A stretch of DNA of 64,000 nucleotides from Anthoceros angustus (Eukaryota; Streptophyta; Anthocerotopsida; Anthocerotales; Anthocerotaceae), in NCBI GenBank assembly GCA_010909165.1, contig MU008163.1, positions 2,108,001 to 2,172,000 on the forward strand, given 5' to 3'. Within the stretch, counting starts at the first letter, position 1. The number at the start of each line of letters is the position of its first letter. This document shows, one piece after another, positions 34,221 to 45,900 of this stretch. Position numbers and translations under genes: made by a program. The notes under the pieces were generated by a model. It had not been told where the DNA came from. It searched no databases and saw only the letters and a list, made by a program, of their open reading frames with translations.

Positions 34221-35001
34221 GCTGGCCAGCCACGCTGGTCCGAGCCCACCAACCAACAATCCCTCGTCGCCAAGACCCACAACCTCCCTTCTCACAAACC
34301 ACCTCCCCTCCTCTCAGTCAGCATCCCACCTGGACCAAAATCCACCTGTCCATTCACCGCTCGCACCACAGGCGAATCCCACTTTCTCATCTGACTCCTA
34401 CAGGCTGTGCCTGAAGCCATAGCAGTTGGAACCGGAGACCTACCAGATCTGTACCCAGATACAGGAACAGTGGGCCATCTTCGGAATAGCCGATGTCGAA
34501 TCTCGACATCTCCGGGAAGTGCGCGCTACCATCCGTCCTTCCACATACTTTAACATAGATGCCCCGTTGAATGGCAGGTGGTGGCGTATGTGTCCCCAAA
34601 CCCTTGATCGATGCTACTGTTTTTGTCCCTTGCCTGCACCCTCATCATGGCCCAGTGACACGCAACGGGCAGCTGCGCCCTCCCCCGGACCACACCTCTA
34701 TCCCCACAGCAGCTCGCATCGTTCCATCTTACGGCCGCCAGCAAACAGTGAAGGCTGGGCCCCTTCCCCATTTCCCTGCTGCTTCTCATGGCCCACGTTC
34801 CGCGGCACCGGAACAGCTACGAGACAACACCAGTCATCAGCGGAGGACAGTTTACGGCGAGATCCTCCCATCTCCAGCACCTCCAGTCCAGACTGGTGCT
34901 TTCCCACTGTCTAAACATTCTGCACCAATGACGAATCAGAGCGCACGACAACACAGTTTTAAAACACACACACACGTTTGTCCACACGCCGCGATGCGAA
35001 G
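34221..35001. other. Upstream region of LpxB-like gene
   Basis: No gene supported. CA/CT-rich sequence around 33900-34380 overlaps the LpxB-like first exon; farther out, open frames on both strands (34387-34599 minus, 34571-35020 plus) show no known domain. The tract from 34221 to about 34500 probably includes the LpxB-like promoter. Confidence 0.4.
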
Positions 35002-35073
35002 AGCTCCCGGCGAGGATTGAACTCGCGACCTTCCGCTTACGAAGCGAACGCACTACCACTATGCTACGGAAGC
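35002..35073 (-). tRNA. tRNA-Thr (anticodon CGU)
   Basis: A 72-base cloverleaf on the minus strand. The acceptor stem GCTTCCG pairs with CGGGAGC (one G-U); the D arm is GCAT-AGTGGTA-GTGC; the anticodon stem TTCGC/GCGGA holds loop TTCGTAA, giving anticodon CGU for ACG; the T arm is GCGAG-TTCAATC-CTCGC. The discriminator base is T. A CAA motif lies just upstream of the 5' end, as is common for plant pol III tRNA genes, and a TTTT tract follows about 36 bases downstream. No intron. Confidence 0.93.
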
Positions 35074-35839
35074 TTTGCGGACGACAGCTAAGTCTTAATA
35101 AATTTCAATGGTGTGAATGAGTTCCGGGCACTCTGGGAATGGATCGAGAGGAAGTGCAGCCTGCATGTTGATTCCGAGACGCAACCACTCTCTATACCCA
35201 TATGTGTGTATATGATAAATGAGAAATGGAGTCTTGCATTCTTCCTTTGCTCGGGAAGACTGCAGAAGAAGACGACGAAGTCTTATTGCAGAGCTAGGAC
35301 CTCATGTAAAACCAGACACGCACTTTGTTAGTCTTATATATTGCCTAGCCAGAGCATGAGTTTATTTGTAGATTGTTGAACGTGGGCTTTTTGTGTTTGG
35401 TGTGGCGTGGTGTGGATTTGCAGGGTGGGTGCGGACCGGGGCAGGACTGCTTCTGCAGCAGGATGATCGGGATCGCTTCAGTTTTGCGCTCTGCTGGTCT
35501 GGAGTCTCCTGACCGGCGTCGTTGTGCGTCGGGTGGTGGGTGTTCATTCAGAGCTCTGGGAATCTGGTAGGAACACGGATCCCGATCTGGGTGCGCTGGT
35601 GGCTGCGGATTGGCCGGTTCCTGTGAGTGCGGAAATGCGCTGGGTCTTCATAGTATGAGCGATCCCGGCGTTCCCGCCGTGTGGCGTCGGCTGCATGCTG
35701 GGTTTGGGTGAGAGCATGGTGCACGGGAGCGCCGGCGGATTCGGAGTCGTGAACTCTGGCGACGCATTCGGAACGGGGGAGTGGGTAAGGTGGGGTGTCT
35801 GAGCGGGCAGCGGGAAGAGGAAGGGCCCGGTGCATTGCG
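35074..35839. other. Intergenic region between tRNA-Thr and the PILS gene
   Basis: AT-rich near the tRNA, then GC-rich from about 35400. No gene is supported. The last 300-400 bases are expected to be promoter and 5' leader of the PILS gene. A long minus-strand open frame (35548-36555) runs antisense through the first PILS exons and is judged a shadow. Confidence 0.45.
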
Positions 35840-38020
35840 ATGGCGCTGCACCCGGTGCTGGCCAGCGTGCGGAGATGGCTCACGGAAGGGGAGGCCCCGG
35901 AGGACGCGGTGTCGGTCCTGTCGTTTGCGGTGCTGCCCATTTTGAAAATCTTCGTCATGTCTGGGCTCGGGTATGTGATCGCGCTGCCGGCTTTCGGCAA
36001 CATTCTGGACTCCTCCGCCAGGAAGCAGCTCACCAAGGTGGGCGGATGGACGCTGGGTTGGTCTGGATTTTGGGTGGCGGCGGAGGGGAATTTTTTCCGG
36101 TTTTGTTCACCTCTGGTTTTGTGGGTGGTTGTGTGCAGCTGGTTTTTTCTGTTTTCCTGCCCTGCCTGCTGTTCACCCAGCTGGGGCAGGCTACCACCTG
36201 GGAGAATGTGTTGCATTGGTGAGCTCCTTTCGCTTGTTTGCAAGAAATGAGGTTGTGGGTTGAATTGGGTCCTGGTGTTGGGCGTGGCCTGACTTCGGGG
36301 CGGGAATCGGGGGTGCAGGTGGTTTATTCCCATGAACATAGTGTTATCGACGGGTATCAACTGCTCGCTAGGGTACTTGGTGGCCTGGTTATGCAGAGTT
36401 GCCCCGGAATTCTCTGGTTCCATAGCAGTCATGGTCGGCATGGGTGAGTCGTTCTTGCTCCGGTCTCCACGTGTTGTTGTGTCGTTTCCCAGTTTACTGC
36501 TTGCGGATCTGACTCTGCATATTGGGTCGTGCAGGGAACATTGGGAACATACCACTTGTCATCGTCGCGGCTATCTGTCGTGATCCTAAGAATCCGTTTG
36601 GCAGCACAACATCTTGTAATAGTAGTGGAGTTGCTTATATCGCTTTTGGGCAATGGGTATGTAGCGTCATCGTGTGAGCTAGTATCCGTCATTGTCCTTC
36701 TGGATGATGACTTGGGCGGCACTGTCTCTGCTATTGTTGGTTCGGTTTGCCGTAACGCTGGCGATGTGTCCTTGCAGGTGGGAGCTATTCTCGTGTACAC
36801 TGTGGGCTACCACATGCTGATGCCGCCTGCTGTCCAAAGTGTGGAAGGTGGAGGCTGGGTCGTGGACGCAGGAGATGTACCTCTTCTATCCGACTTCGCT
36901 GAAGAAGAAGGAGATGAATATGACCTATTGGAGAGTCATCGTTCCTGGAGGCGAAAGGTGCGGGTGTAGTCTATCATGCAGCCCACCTTCTTCCCTGTCC
37001 AGCATTCCTGACTGACGAACCCTGACTGATGGACAAGTTCTTGGATTTTGGTACTAACACTGTGGTGTGATCCTCTGTCTGCCAGTGTTGCCTCCAAATT
37101 GAGGACTATTTTCAGCCATTCATCAAGAAGCTCCAGCCATTCACTAAGCAGCTCGAGCTCATTTTTCAACCACCGGTTGTGGCCTCGGTAGGTATTGTTT
37201 TGGACTGGCTCAGGTTGGGGGCATGCCGTTCTTCTTGCAGAAGACTGACGTTGTGGCCTACAGCTCCTCGCTCTTGTCATTGGATGTATACCTTGGCTCA
37301 AGAAGCAAATATACGAGGAGCATTCACCAGGCTACTTCATTTATGATGCCATGGTTGTGATAGGGTGAGGCTGCTCAATCATCAGCACACTCTCCGATTC
37401 TGGATGCCGAGTTGGACACAAGCTAACAGCGTTTTTCACCTTGGCCCTGCAGAGGGGCAATGATTCCTTGCATCATGATGGTGCTCGGTGGAAATCTCGC
37501 TTCGGGTATGTCTGTTCGATGTCAGCCAGGCTATGAGACACCTGCCTGAAGTACAGAGACTGTTCCTCATTGTCCCTTTGAAAACTTACTTGGGGAGTTT
37601 AACATGGGTCAAATGCATGCATGCAGGAGCTGTAAGATCCCAACTTGGGACGCGGACCACTGCCGTTGTAGTAGCTGTCCGACTACTTCTGGTGCCTGTG
37701 GTGGGGCTCGGAATTGTCCTAGGGGCTGAACATCTAGGATTCTTCCCTCAAGATCGCATGCTCAAGTTCGTTCTGCTGTTGCAACACAGCACTCCTAGTT
37801 CTATCGTGGCAGGTGAGTCAAAGTGCCTTGTCTCTCGGTTCTTGCCACGGGGTGATATTGTGGACTTGGTTCTGACTTGGGTGTGTTGTGAGTTGCAGGC
37901 TCTGTTGCAAATCTGATTGGCCACGCAGAACGGGAGATCTCATCGATATTGTTCTACGAACACCTGTGTTGTATGCTCACCATGGCTGGCTGGTTAATGG
38001 TGTTCATCAGCATCCTGTAA
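35840..38020 (+). CDS. PILS: PIN-LIKES (PILS) auxin carrier, membrane transport protein family
   Basis: PILS proteins sit in the ER membrane and limit nuclear auxin by compartmentalising it. Ten exons (35840-36037, 36139-36218, 36319-36443, 36535-36656, 36778-36957, 37086-37187, 37264-37364, 37453-37505, 37627-37812, 37899-38020) join in phase to 422 residues, the usual family length. Two blocks of hydrophobic helices flank a charged central loop (LLSDFAEEEGDEYDLLESH). Signatures include VLPILKIFVMSGLGYVIAL, WWFIPMNIVLSTGINCSLGY, GNIGNIPLVIVAAICRDPKN, FGSTTSCNSSGVAYIAFGQW, AMIPCIMMVLGGNLASG and KFVLLLQHSTPSS. The last block replaces the usual QYAVPPA wording with QHSTPSS. It ends WLMVFISIL. 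No neighbouring gene suggests a special role. Confidence 0.93.
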
Positions 38021-38689
38021 TGACGACGACGAGTGATCAAAGTACAGGGTTGCACTGTTCTGGTCTCGAAGGGGAGGGAGTCGTGGACAATTCTTGTATC
38101 CTCCATCTACAAGCCGAACGCTCTGTATCAAAACCCAGGAGGTATTCCCATTCCCTCACACACATCTAGGGTAGCCTGATTATTTTCCAGTTGGGAGAGA
38201 TTCCCTGCACCCGGTCTACTGGGGCTGCCCTTTGGAGTCGTGGTGGCGAGATATTCAGGTATTCCTGAGATTCAGGCCCGAAGATCAGTGCTATCGGGAC
38301 TGCCAGTGTTGTATTTTTTTCGGTTCTGGGGCAAAAAAAGATGCCATCCGGAATCTGTGTAAAAAAATTCAATGAACCTGCTAGTAGATCTAATATCTTG
38401 ACCAGGTACGTAGTTATTCTGAATTCCTAGTGTAAAATTTTCAAAACCTAGGTATCTTGATGTAAACGTCAAATATCACGCAGGAAATACCATATCTTGC
38501 AACCCACCAGGGCTGGCTGTATAGTCTAAGACGAGTCTGAGGTGTAGAGTCGGAGTCCTGTGTTGTTTTGCTGTTGTTTGTGAGCTACTAGGTAGCATGA
38601 AGCGAAAGAAAAAAGAATATTAAGAGTATTGTATTAAGAATATTGTTTTGGTGTTGTTGTGAGAGCTGCTCATGGGAGGGAGTTTTTCT

Positions 38690-38885
38690 ACCATAAGACC
38701 CGTACCAAGGCCAAGGGCATCCACTCCCTCCAGGCACCCTATCTCAATACCCATCTAAGCGCATGACGCTCAACATGTAAGGATTGATCTAAACTCAGAA
38801 TGCTTAACATCTAAGTACATGACACTTAACATGTAAGGATTGATCTAAACTCAGGATGCTTAACATCTAAGTACATAACTAATCA
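38690..38885 (-). mobile_element. Decayed SINE copy with an internal duplication
   Basis: The run CCAAGGGCATCCACTCCCTC, then AGGCACCC and ATCTAAG, matches the body of the local SINE family in minus orientation. A roughly 63-bp part (TGTAAGGATTGATCTAAACT with CTTAACATCTAAGTACAT) is present twice in tandem. The tRNA head and (GAA)n tail are missing. Confidence 0.65.
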
Positions 38886-39059
38886 AGTGCCCATGCTTAA
38901 TTGTGGTATTTATGCATCCTTACAAGAAAGCTGGTAACTTGACGATGGTACATAATATGTATATATGTACAGTACATAGATATTATACGGTTATACGGAC
39001 TAGCAACTAGATCTTGTACAAGTGTTCGGATGTTGTCTACAGTACCACCACGTGTTCTA

Positions 39060-39250
39060 CATACAGTACGTATGCCTGTACCAAGTGTTGATATGCGGCT
39101 GTGTTGGTTGTGCCGCGAGTTTATATACGGTTCTGTACCAAGTTTTGACATGCCTCTGTGTCCGTTGTGCCTCGAGTTAATATACGGCTCTGTACCAAGT
39201 TTTTGACATGCCTCTATGTCCGTTGTGCCGTGAGTTAATATGCGGCTAGA
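39060..39250. repeat. About 60-bp tandem repeat, 2-3 copies
   Basis: Units contain CTGTACCAAGTTTTGACATG, CCTC(T/A)GTGTCCGTTGTGCC and GAGTTAATATACGGCT. The first copy (near 39075) is diverged and the last ends in ATATGCGGC. A related motif (GTGCGGCTAATGG) recurs to about 39330. Confidence 0.7.
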
Positions 39251-39959
39251 TCGTGCCGTACGTTAGATGTGCGGCTAATGGATAGATCCGGTGTATGGCT
39301 AGATTGTGCCGTAAGCTAGATGTGCGGCTAATGGTAGATGTGTACAAACGAACTTCTTCTCTATGCAAACCCTAATAGTGATAACTAGAGTTAGTGGAAG
39401 AATTGGATATGAGTGTTATGGAATGATGGGTGAAATCAAATTGAAGATAGAAGATTCTTGAGACCAGGTTAGCAAAGGCCCATGGTGTGATCCGAAAACA
39501 CAAGCAAATCGTGGAATATAGCCTAGAAGCTCATTCTGTGATCCCAAACGAACCTAAATTGTAGGAAAGCGACAACACCAAGGACGCATATCGACGGGAA
39601 TATGTAAGTGAAGTGCGACTTGAATGCGAGCAGTTACTGGGAGAGCCTGGGAGCCAGGGAAAGGGAAAGGGAAAGGGAAAGGCGAGCCAGTTTTAAACCC
39701 TAGTCCGGACGGGAGGCAGCGAGTGCCTTCACGGCGTTGTGTTATGTAGAGAGAGGATGGTAGAGAGAAGAGTGCGGGAGCAAGAAGGAGGCGAGAGTTC
39801 CCGGCGTGCTCGCGTGTTACAGGAGTTGGCGCCAAAAAATGCATGCCTCGCTCTCGCTCATGGCATGAGCCATCCACGGTGCGAGACCAAGGCGCAATTG
39901 TGTGAGCGCACCACCCCAGGTGTGACAAGGAGGAGCATCCGGGCGAGGGTGTATGCGAA

Positions 39960-42900
39960 ATGCGGGATTCGGAGAAGGGCGAGGCGCAGGGGGATGAGAC
40001 GCAGGCCGAGAAGAGGAAGCCGGCCCGGAGGGCTGCCATGAAGCGTCTGCGCAGAGGGCCGAAGAGGGGCCCCTCTCTCCGGGCCAAGCGGCAGAAGCTG
40101 GATGTGGAGGAGGGCCGGGAGGAGTTGCCTCCGGCCGCGACTCCTCTCGAGGCGCCTGCACTGGCCCCTGAAGGTGCAGGGGCTCCGGCGCTCGCTGCTG
40201 CTGTGAAGGAGGAGGTGGTGGACGAGGTGCAGGCCGAGGCCGAGGTGAGGGAGCAGGTTGTGGCTCCGTCTAGCGAGGCTGAGGTGGTGAAACGGGAGGT
40301 CGAGGATGTGCCGGACGGGGAGCCGTCGGATTGTGCAGCTGGGGCCGGGAGGAGTAGATCTGGTGGCCGGGTGACGAGAGCCCGGGCGCAGCTCAAGCGC
40401 GAGGTCGAGGAAGAGGAGGAAGAGGAGGAGGAGGAAGAGGAAGCGGAGGAGGAGGATTCCAGCGATGACGGCTCCTCCTCCTTTTGCTCTGAGGAGTCGT
40501 TGGAAATGAAGAATCGGCTGCGCTCCAGGATCCGACCCGGTCGCGTACGGGCGAGCGCGAGAATCCGAGGGAAAAGGAAGGCCGAAAACTTGCAAGCGGA
40601 GGCCGGGACGAGCAAGAAACGAACGCGGGCGACGGCGGATCGCAAGAAACGCCGCGCAACTTCAGCGGGCTCGGACGACTCCGACGCGGACGGCGACGGC
40701 GAGGGGAGTAATTCGGAACAAGAGGGGAGTAATTCGGAGGACGCCTCTGATGGAATTGAAAATCCGGGGAACGAAAAATCGGACACACAGGAAGAGGTTT
40801 CCGGGGATGCTGAGGATACGGAGGAAATATGTCAAGTCTGCGAGGTGTGGCGAAATTGTTGTTGCTTTCATTTCTGAAGTGATTTGTGACGCGTGGGGGT
40901 GAAATTTTGTGCGTGTGTGTGTTATCATCTTTCACAGTTCGCCGGGGCGGCCGACCTCATGCTGCTCTGTGACAATGAGAGTGCTGGATGTAAGTATGCT
41001 TTTCATACTTTCTGCCTGAAGCCCCCGCTGCAATCGATCCCGGAGGGCGACTGGATCTGTCCTTGCTGTCTGGATCCTCCTAAGACGAAGAAACAGAAGA
41101 AGGAGAAGTTCGCAAGCAAGGATATCCAGAGGCTTTTAGGTCGACGACCTGATCCTTCGACGGCGGATGCTGGGAATGAAAGTGTAAAGCTACAGTACCT
41201 TGTGAAATGGAAGTCGTACTCACACCACCACGATTCGTGGGTAAGAAAACGACCTGCTGGGATGAAATGCGTGTCATTTCTTCTTCGCTGTGATGTTTCT
41301 GGTTGCGATATGGTGCGAGTTATTTCTGAAGATACGTACGAAGCTGATCAGGGTCAGACACTATGTTGAGGACTGTTGAAGGGCCCTAATTTGCGATGTT
41401 GTCCGGTGGCTTGTATGCTCTGTTTTTTAAGGTCCCGGAAGAGTGGCTATCATATTACGATAGCAACCGCCTTCTCGCGTTCCGGAGGAGCCACCCGTAA
41501 GTCTTATTTTTCAGGTTGACATGGTAGTTTCAAAGCTGTTTGTTAGCCCAGACTCTTGTACCACAGTGTGCGCCTGACTAATTGAACGTTACACGGAATA
41601 TGCAGTTTGAAGGGAGAGGATAAGGCTCTGTTTGTTGATGAAAGAGACGACGATTGGTTGAAGGTTGACCGTGTGATTGGATCTCGAGTAGTGAGCCCAG
41701 CAGGACGGCATGCGACTGAAACTGCAAAGCCTTCAAAGTCACCCGTGCACAGACTCAGAAAATCAGACGATGGTTCAGAGATATTGGAATATTTGGTCAA
41801 GTGGAAGGGCATGGACCATGATGAAGCTACATGGGAAGCCGACATCACTGACGAGATTCGAACTGCCATTGATTTGTATGAAAAGAGACATCGAGCTGCA
41901 GATGAACGTGTCGTGATATCCGACGCGGGCATCGTAGATGTGGGATCCGAAAGAGGCCTAGCAGTTGCCAACTGGAAGGTTCAGCCAAGCTATGTTCAAG
42001 GCGGCAGCCTGCATCCTTATCAGCTCACTGGCTTGAAGTGGCTGATTAGTAACTTTTTGGTGCGTAAAAGCGTCATACTTGCAGGTGAGTAAAAACATTG
42101 CCTGATGCAGTACCTCTCCTGCGAAATAGGTAAAGCTTGATCGCCCAGCACTGATCTGTGGATTTTGGTCGGTACAGATGAAATGGGTCTTGGAAAGACT
42201 ATTCAAGCAGCTGTGTTCATGGTGTGTGCCAGGCAGGAGGCTTTGACTTACAAACCATTTCTCGTCATAGCTCCCAAGAGTACTCTGTCTGGGTGGGAGA
42301 AGGTATGAACTGTTAATGTAATGTCCTTTTTCCATCGTGGATTTCAAAGGGTTAGCTTCTAAGGAGGCACCTTTCACTTGGTGCTTTCAGGAGTTACAAA
42401 CATGGGCGAGCCAATTGACCTGCATAACCTATCAGGGTGATCAAGACACTCGCTCCATGATCCAGAAATTTGAGCTTTACACTGTGCATAACAATCCTCT
42501 TTTTGATGTCCTCGTCACAACGTACGAACTGGCGATATTGGACAGTTCTATTTTGCAGAAATTTGAGTGGTCTACAATCTTTGGTATGTTGGCAGACCCT
42601 CTCATTGCTGCCTATGGATGTTTTGTGTGGAGTGAACGACTTTGAAGAGCATGAGCTTCTCCCAGTCATAGCTGGTGTTCACTCTCTTTACTAACATGCT
42701 GAAAGGGCCAACACAGTGGATGAAGGCCACAGGGTGAAAAACGCCCAGAGTAAGCTGAGCTCCCTTCTGAAGCGTAAAGATACGGATTTCCGTGTATTGC
42801 TTACCGTGAGTTACATTTTAACCTCAGTATTGGTTAAGGGATGTGCTATTTGTGGCATCTGTCGTGATTTTGTCACTCACCTCTGCTGAATTTGTTGCAC

Positions 42901-45900
42901 GACTGTGTGTAGGGTACACCTGTACAAAACACTTTAACGGAGTTATTCTCATTGCTGCATTTTTTGGATCCCATGGAATTTGGGGATCCAGATGAGGCAG
43001 CTAATGAGTTCGGTCATGTTGATGCAATTGGCACAAATGTTGCTAGAAATGCAGAGAGTATGCAAGAGCAGATTTCTAGGATTCATGAGCTCTTGAGACC
43101 TCGGTCTGTGCTTTCCCCTGACTGGATTGGAGTTCTCTTTACAGAAATATTACGATGTAAGTGTTGTGTTGGCCTGGTTTTTAGGGTCTGAGCTTGCTGA
43201 ATGTGCCCTGTGTAGGATGTTGCGAAGACTGAAGACAGAGGTCCTTAGAGATATGTTACCTGGAAAGAAGCTGGTAGAAGTCCCATGTGCACTAACTTCT
43301 TATCAGCGCCGCCTGTATATAACCATCTTGAAGAAGAACTACAAAGAACTGAATAAGGGTGTCAAGGCCGGTAGGATGGTTATGTTTGCTTTGACAAATT
43401 TCTCTCGCTGCTGCCATTCTCTTTCTTGGAAAAGAATTGACATGCATGTGTATGCTGCATGCAGGGCAAAGAAGGTCTTTGAATAGCATTCTTACGGATC
43501 TTAAGATGTGTTGCAACCACCCAGTGAGTTGACACACCCGTTCCCTCTCCTACTGAATCCTCTCTTTGTAACCATGGCAAGTATCACCGTATTTCATTAC
43601 TTTGGCACTTACTCCCAACTTCGTAAATGCTTGCTCAGTATCTTCTTCCTGGAAAAGAGCCGAAGAATCTTCGGACAGAGGCAGAGTACAGACTTCTTGT
43701 TGAAGCTTCTGGGAAATTCCAGTTTCTAGAGAAGGTACAAGAGTTCACTTGGAGATGTGGACAGTGCGGTCCTGTACTGCCCATCCATTCTGTCTCGACT
43801 TCTGTTTGTCATTGCTTCAGAGAGGAGGAAACTGTTCGATGTTCTTTGGGTGATTTGAATGTACGAATATGGATTTACTCATTATTTACCTCTGTTTTTG
43901 TCAGCTGCTTCCTCTGTTAAAGAAGGAAGGCCACAGAGTTCTTTTATTCTCACAGATGGTGACAATGCTTGACATCCTGGAAGACTTCTTGAACTTTTTG
44001 GACCTCCCATTCTGTCGGTATGTGCGCATGAGCTTTGAAGCAAGCCATTTTCTCAGGGGCTATATCTTGGCATCATTTGTCAAACGCCTTGTGCACTTGA
44101 CAATGCCAACGTGACATTTATTTCAGTGTGCTGCCAGCGGATGTTTTCTTCTCATGTCGTCCTATGTCTTCACGCATATGTTATTAGGATCGATGGTAAG
44201 ACAAATGGCGAGGACAGAGAGAAGAGGATCGAACAATTCAACAGCCCACAAAGCTCAACTTTCCTCTTTCTTATCTCGACACGTGCGGGTGGACTCGGAA
44301 TCAATCTGGTTGGCTCACTAGCTTTTGCTCTCAAGTTATCTGGTTCTTTGGTCTCTTCTACTGTTCTGATATCTCCGTATATTTTGCTCTGAGCTTGAGT
44401 AGTCTAACCCCAACTCTTTTTCGTTTCGCAGCCAAGTGCAGACACAGTCATTATTTATGGTACGTTATCCCTCCAGTTAATTATTAGGGGTTTTTTTGTC
44501 TTAGTGGGAGTTTTCGTCTCTCTTGGTGTGCCCAAACTTTGGGTCCGCCAGACAGATCAGGATCATGCGGTTTCGGTTGTGGCTGCGCAGACCCAGATTT
44601 CAACCCATTTGTTGACCTGCAAGCTCAGGCACGAGCACATCGCATTGGCCAAGTGAGGACTGTGCTTGTCTACCAGTTGGTCACTAAGTGTTCAGTAGAG
44701 GAGAAGATACTGCAAAGATCTAGAAGAAAGCTTGCTATGGAAAACATAGTTATGAGTTTGACTGCCAAAGAGCAAGCTCAGGAGCTTAGTGAACTACTTT
44801 TGGAGGGGGCAAGATCTGTTTTGGATGAGCAGAACATGGAGGCTACTTCAATTAAATACAGTGACGAGGATCTAAAGCAGCTTATGAACCGTGATATTGG
44901 ACAGAATCCTGAGCATGCAGCAGAGACAGCAGGATATCTGGGAGCTATACAAACAACCGATGATGGCCAAAAGCACAACTCAATGCACACGGAGGGAAGC
45001 AATTGGGATGAACTTCTTGGTAATCTCTCTGATGAGGGTGAACGATCGGAGGAGCTCGGACGAGGAAAACGGAGCCGTAAGGATGTTAAGTATGTGTGTG
45101 ATCCGGAGGGATGTGAAGATGAAGACGATTATCATGTGTCTCAGGAGAAGGAGAGCTCAGAATCAGATTCTGAAGCAAGCTTAGATCCTGAAGAACCACC
45201 TTCGGTTACAAAGCCTTCAAGGTGTAAAACAAATCTGCAAGCTTTTGACCATGAGGGCAGTCCAGGAGGTTTGGAGCTAAGTCAAAAGTCTACACAAAGA
45301 GGTTTGGAGCTCAGTCAAAACTCCGAGTTATTAGTTACAACTGCAACCTCTGGATCACAGGTGTCCTCTGGACTCTTAATCCAACCTAATCTCCCTCGAC
45401 ATTCCTTTGACTCCAACAGATTTGCCCGATTGCTGCGTACCATACCTCAAGGTCAACCAACGACAAATATAACATCTTCTGGACAACGGCGCCCAGAAGT
45501 CCATACAATGGCTTTGTTACAGTCTCTGAACCAGAATTTGTCAGGAGGAGCAGCTGGCCACCTTCAAAAGGTTCCGCTAGTTGATGCCAAACAACTGTAC
45601 CATGTTGGAACACCCAAAGAATACTGTACACCTATCATCGGATTTGGTCATATGGCCTCTTCTGAACTGCAGCAACCAGTGCCTCTGAGAGGGCACACTC
45701 TTCCGTTGTTTGGTGATGGATATAAGGATTCTGGTGGACCTCTGAATGGGGGGTTTCACCAAGTGCCTCTACGTCACGTGGAGCCTGTTTGTGAGACAGA
45801 ACAAACTCTTCGACTATTTGATGACAAAGTGCATTGTACTGGTGGAGCGTCAACCAGACCCGTGGAGTCACCCATGGGGCAGTTCCTCCAGCTGCCGCCA

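Larger units (their letters stand above)
38021..39959. other. Intergenic region between PILS and CHD3 genes
   Basis: The first few hundred bases are likely PILS 3' UTR. A decayed SINE lies at 38690-38885 and a 60-bp repeat at 39060-39250. A GGGAAA microsatellite occurs at about 39658-39683. From about 39700 the sequence becomes GC-rich and should be promoter and leader of the CHD3 gene; a minus-strand open frame (39554-40786) reads poly-Ser from the GAG-rich first exon and is a shadow. Confidence 0.5.

Noticed and set aside
35002-35073. tRNA-Thr as part of a SINE or as the SINE progenitor
   Set aside because: It is an intact cloverleaf without SINE body or TTC tail. The SINE head matches tRNA-Phe, not tRNA-Thr.
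35548-36555. 335-codon minus-strand frame
   Set aside because: It is antisense to PILS exons 1-4, with no domain and low-complexity content.
39554-40786. 410-codon minus-strand frame with poly-Ser
   Set aside because: It is the antisense of the Glu-rich first exon of the CHD3 gene; Ser runs arise from GAG/GAA repeats.
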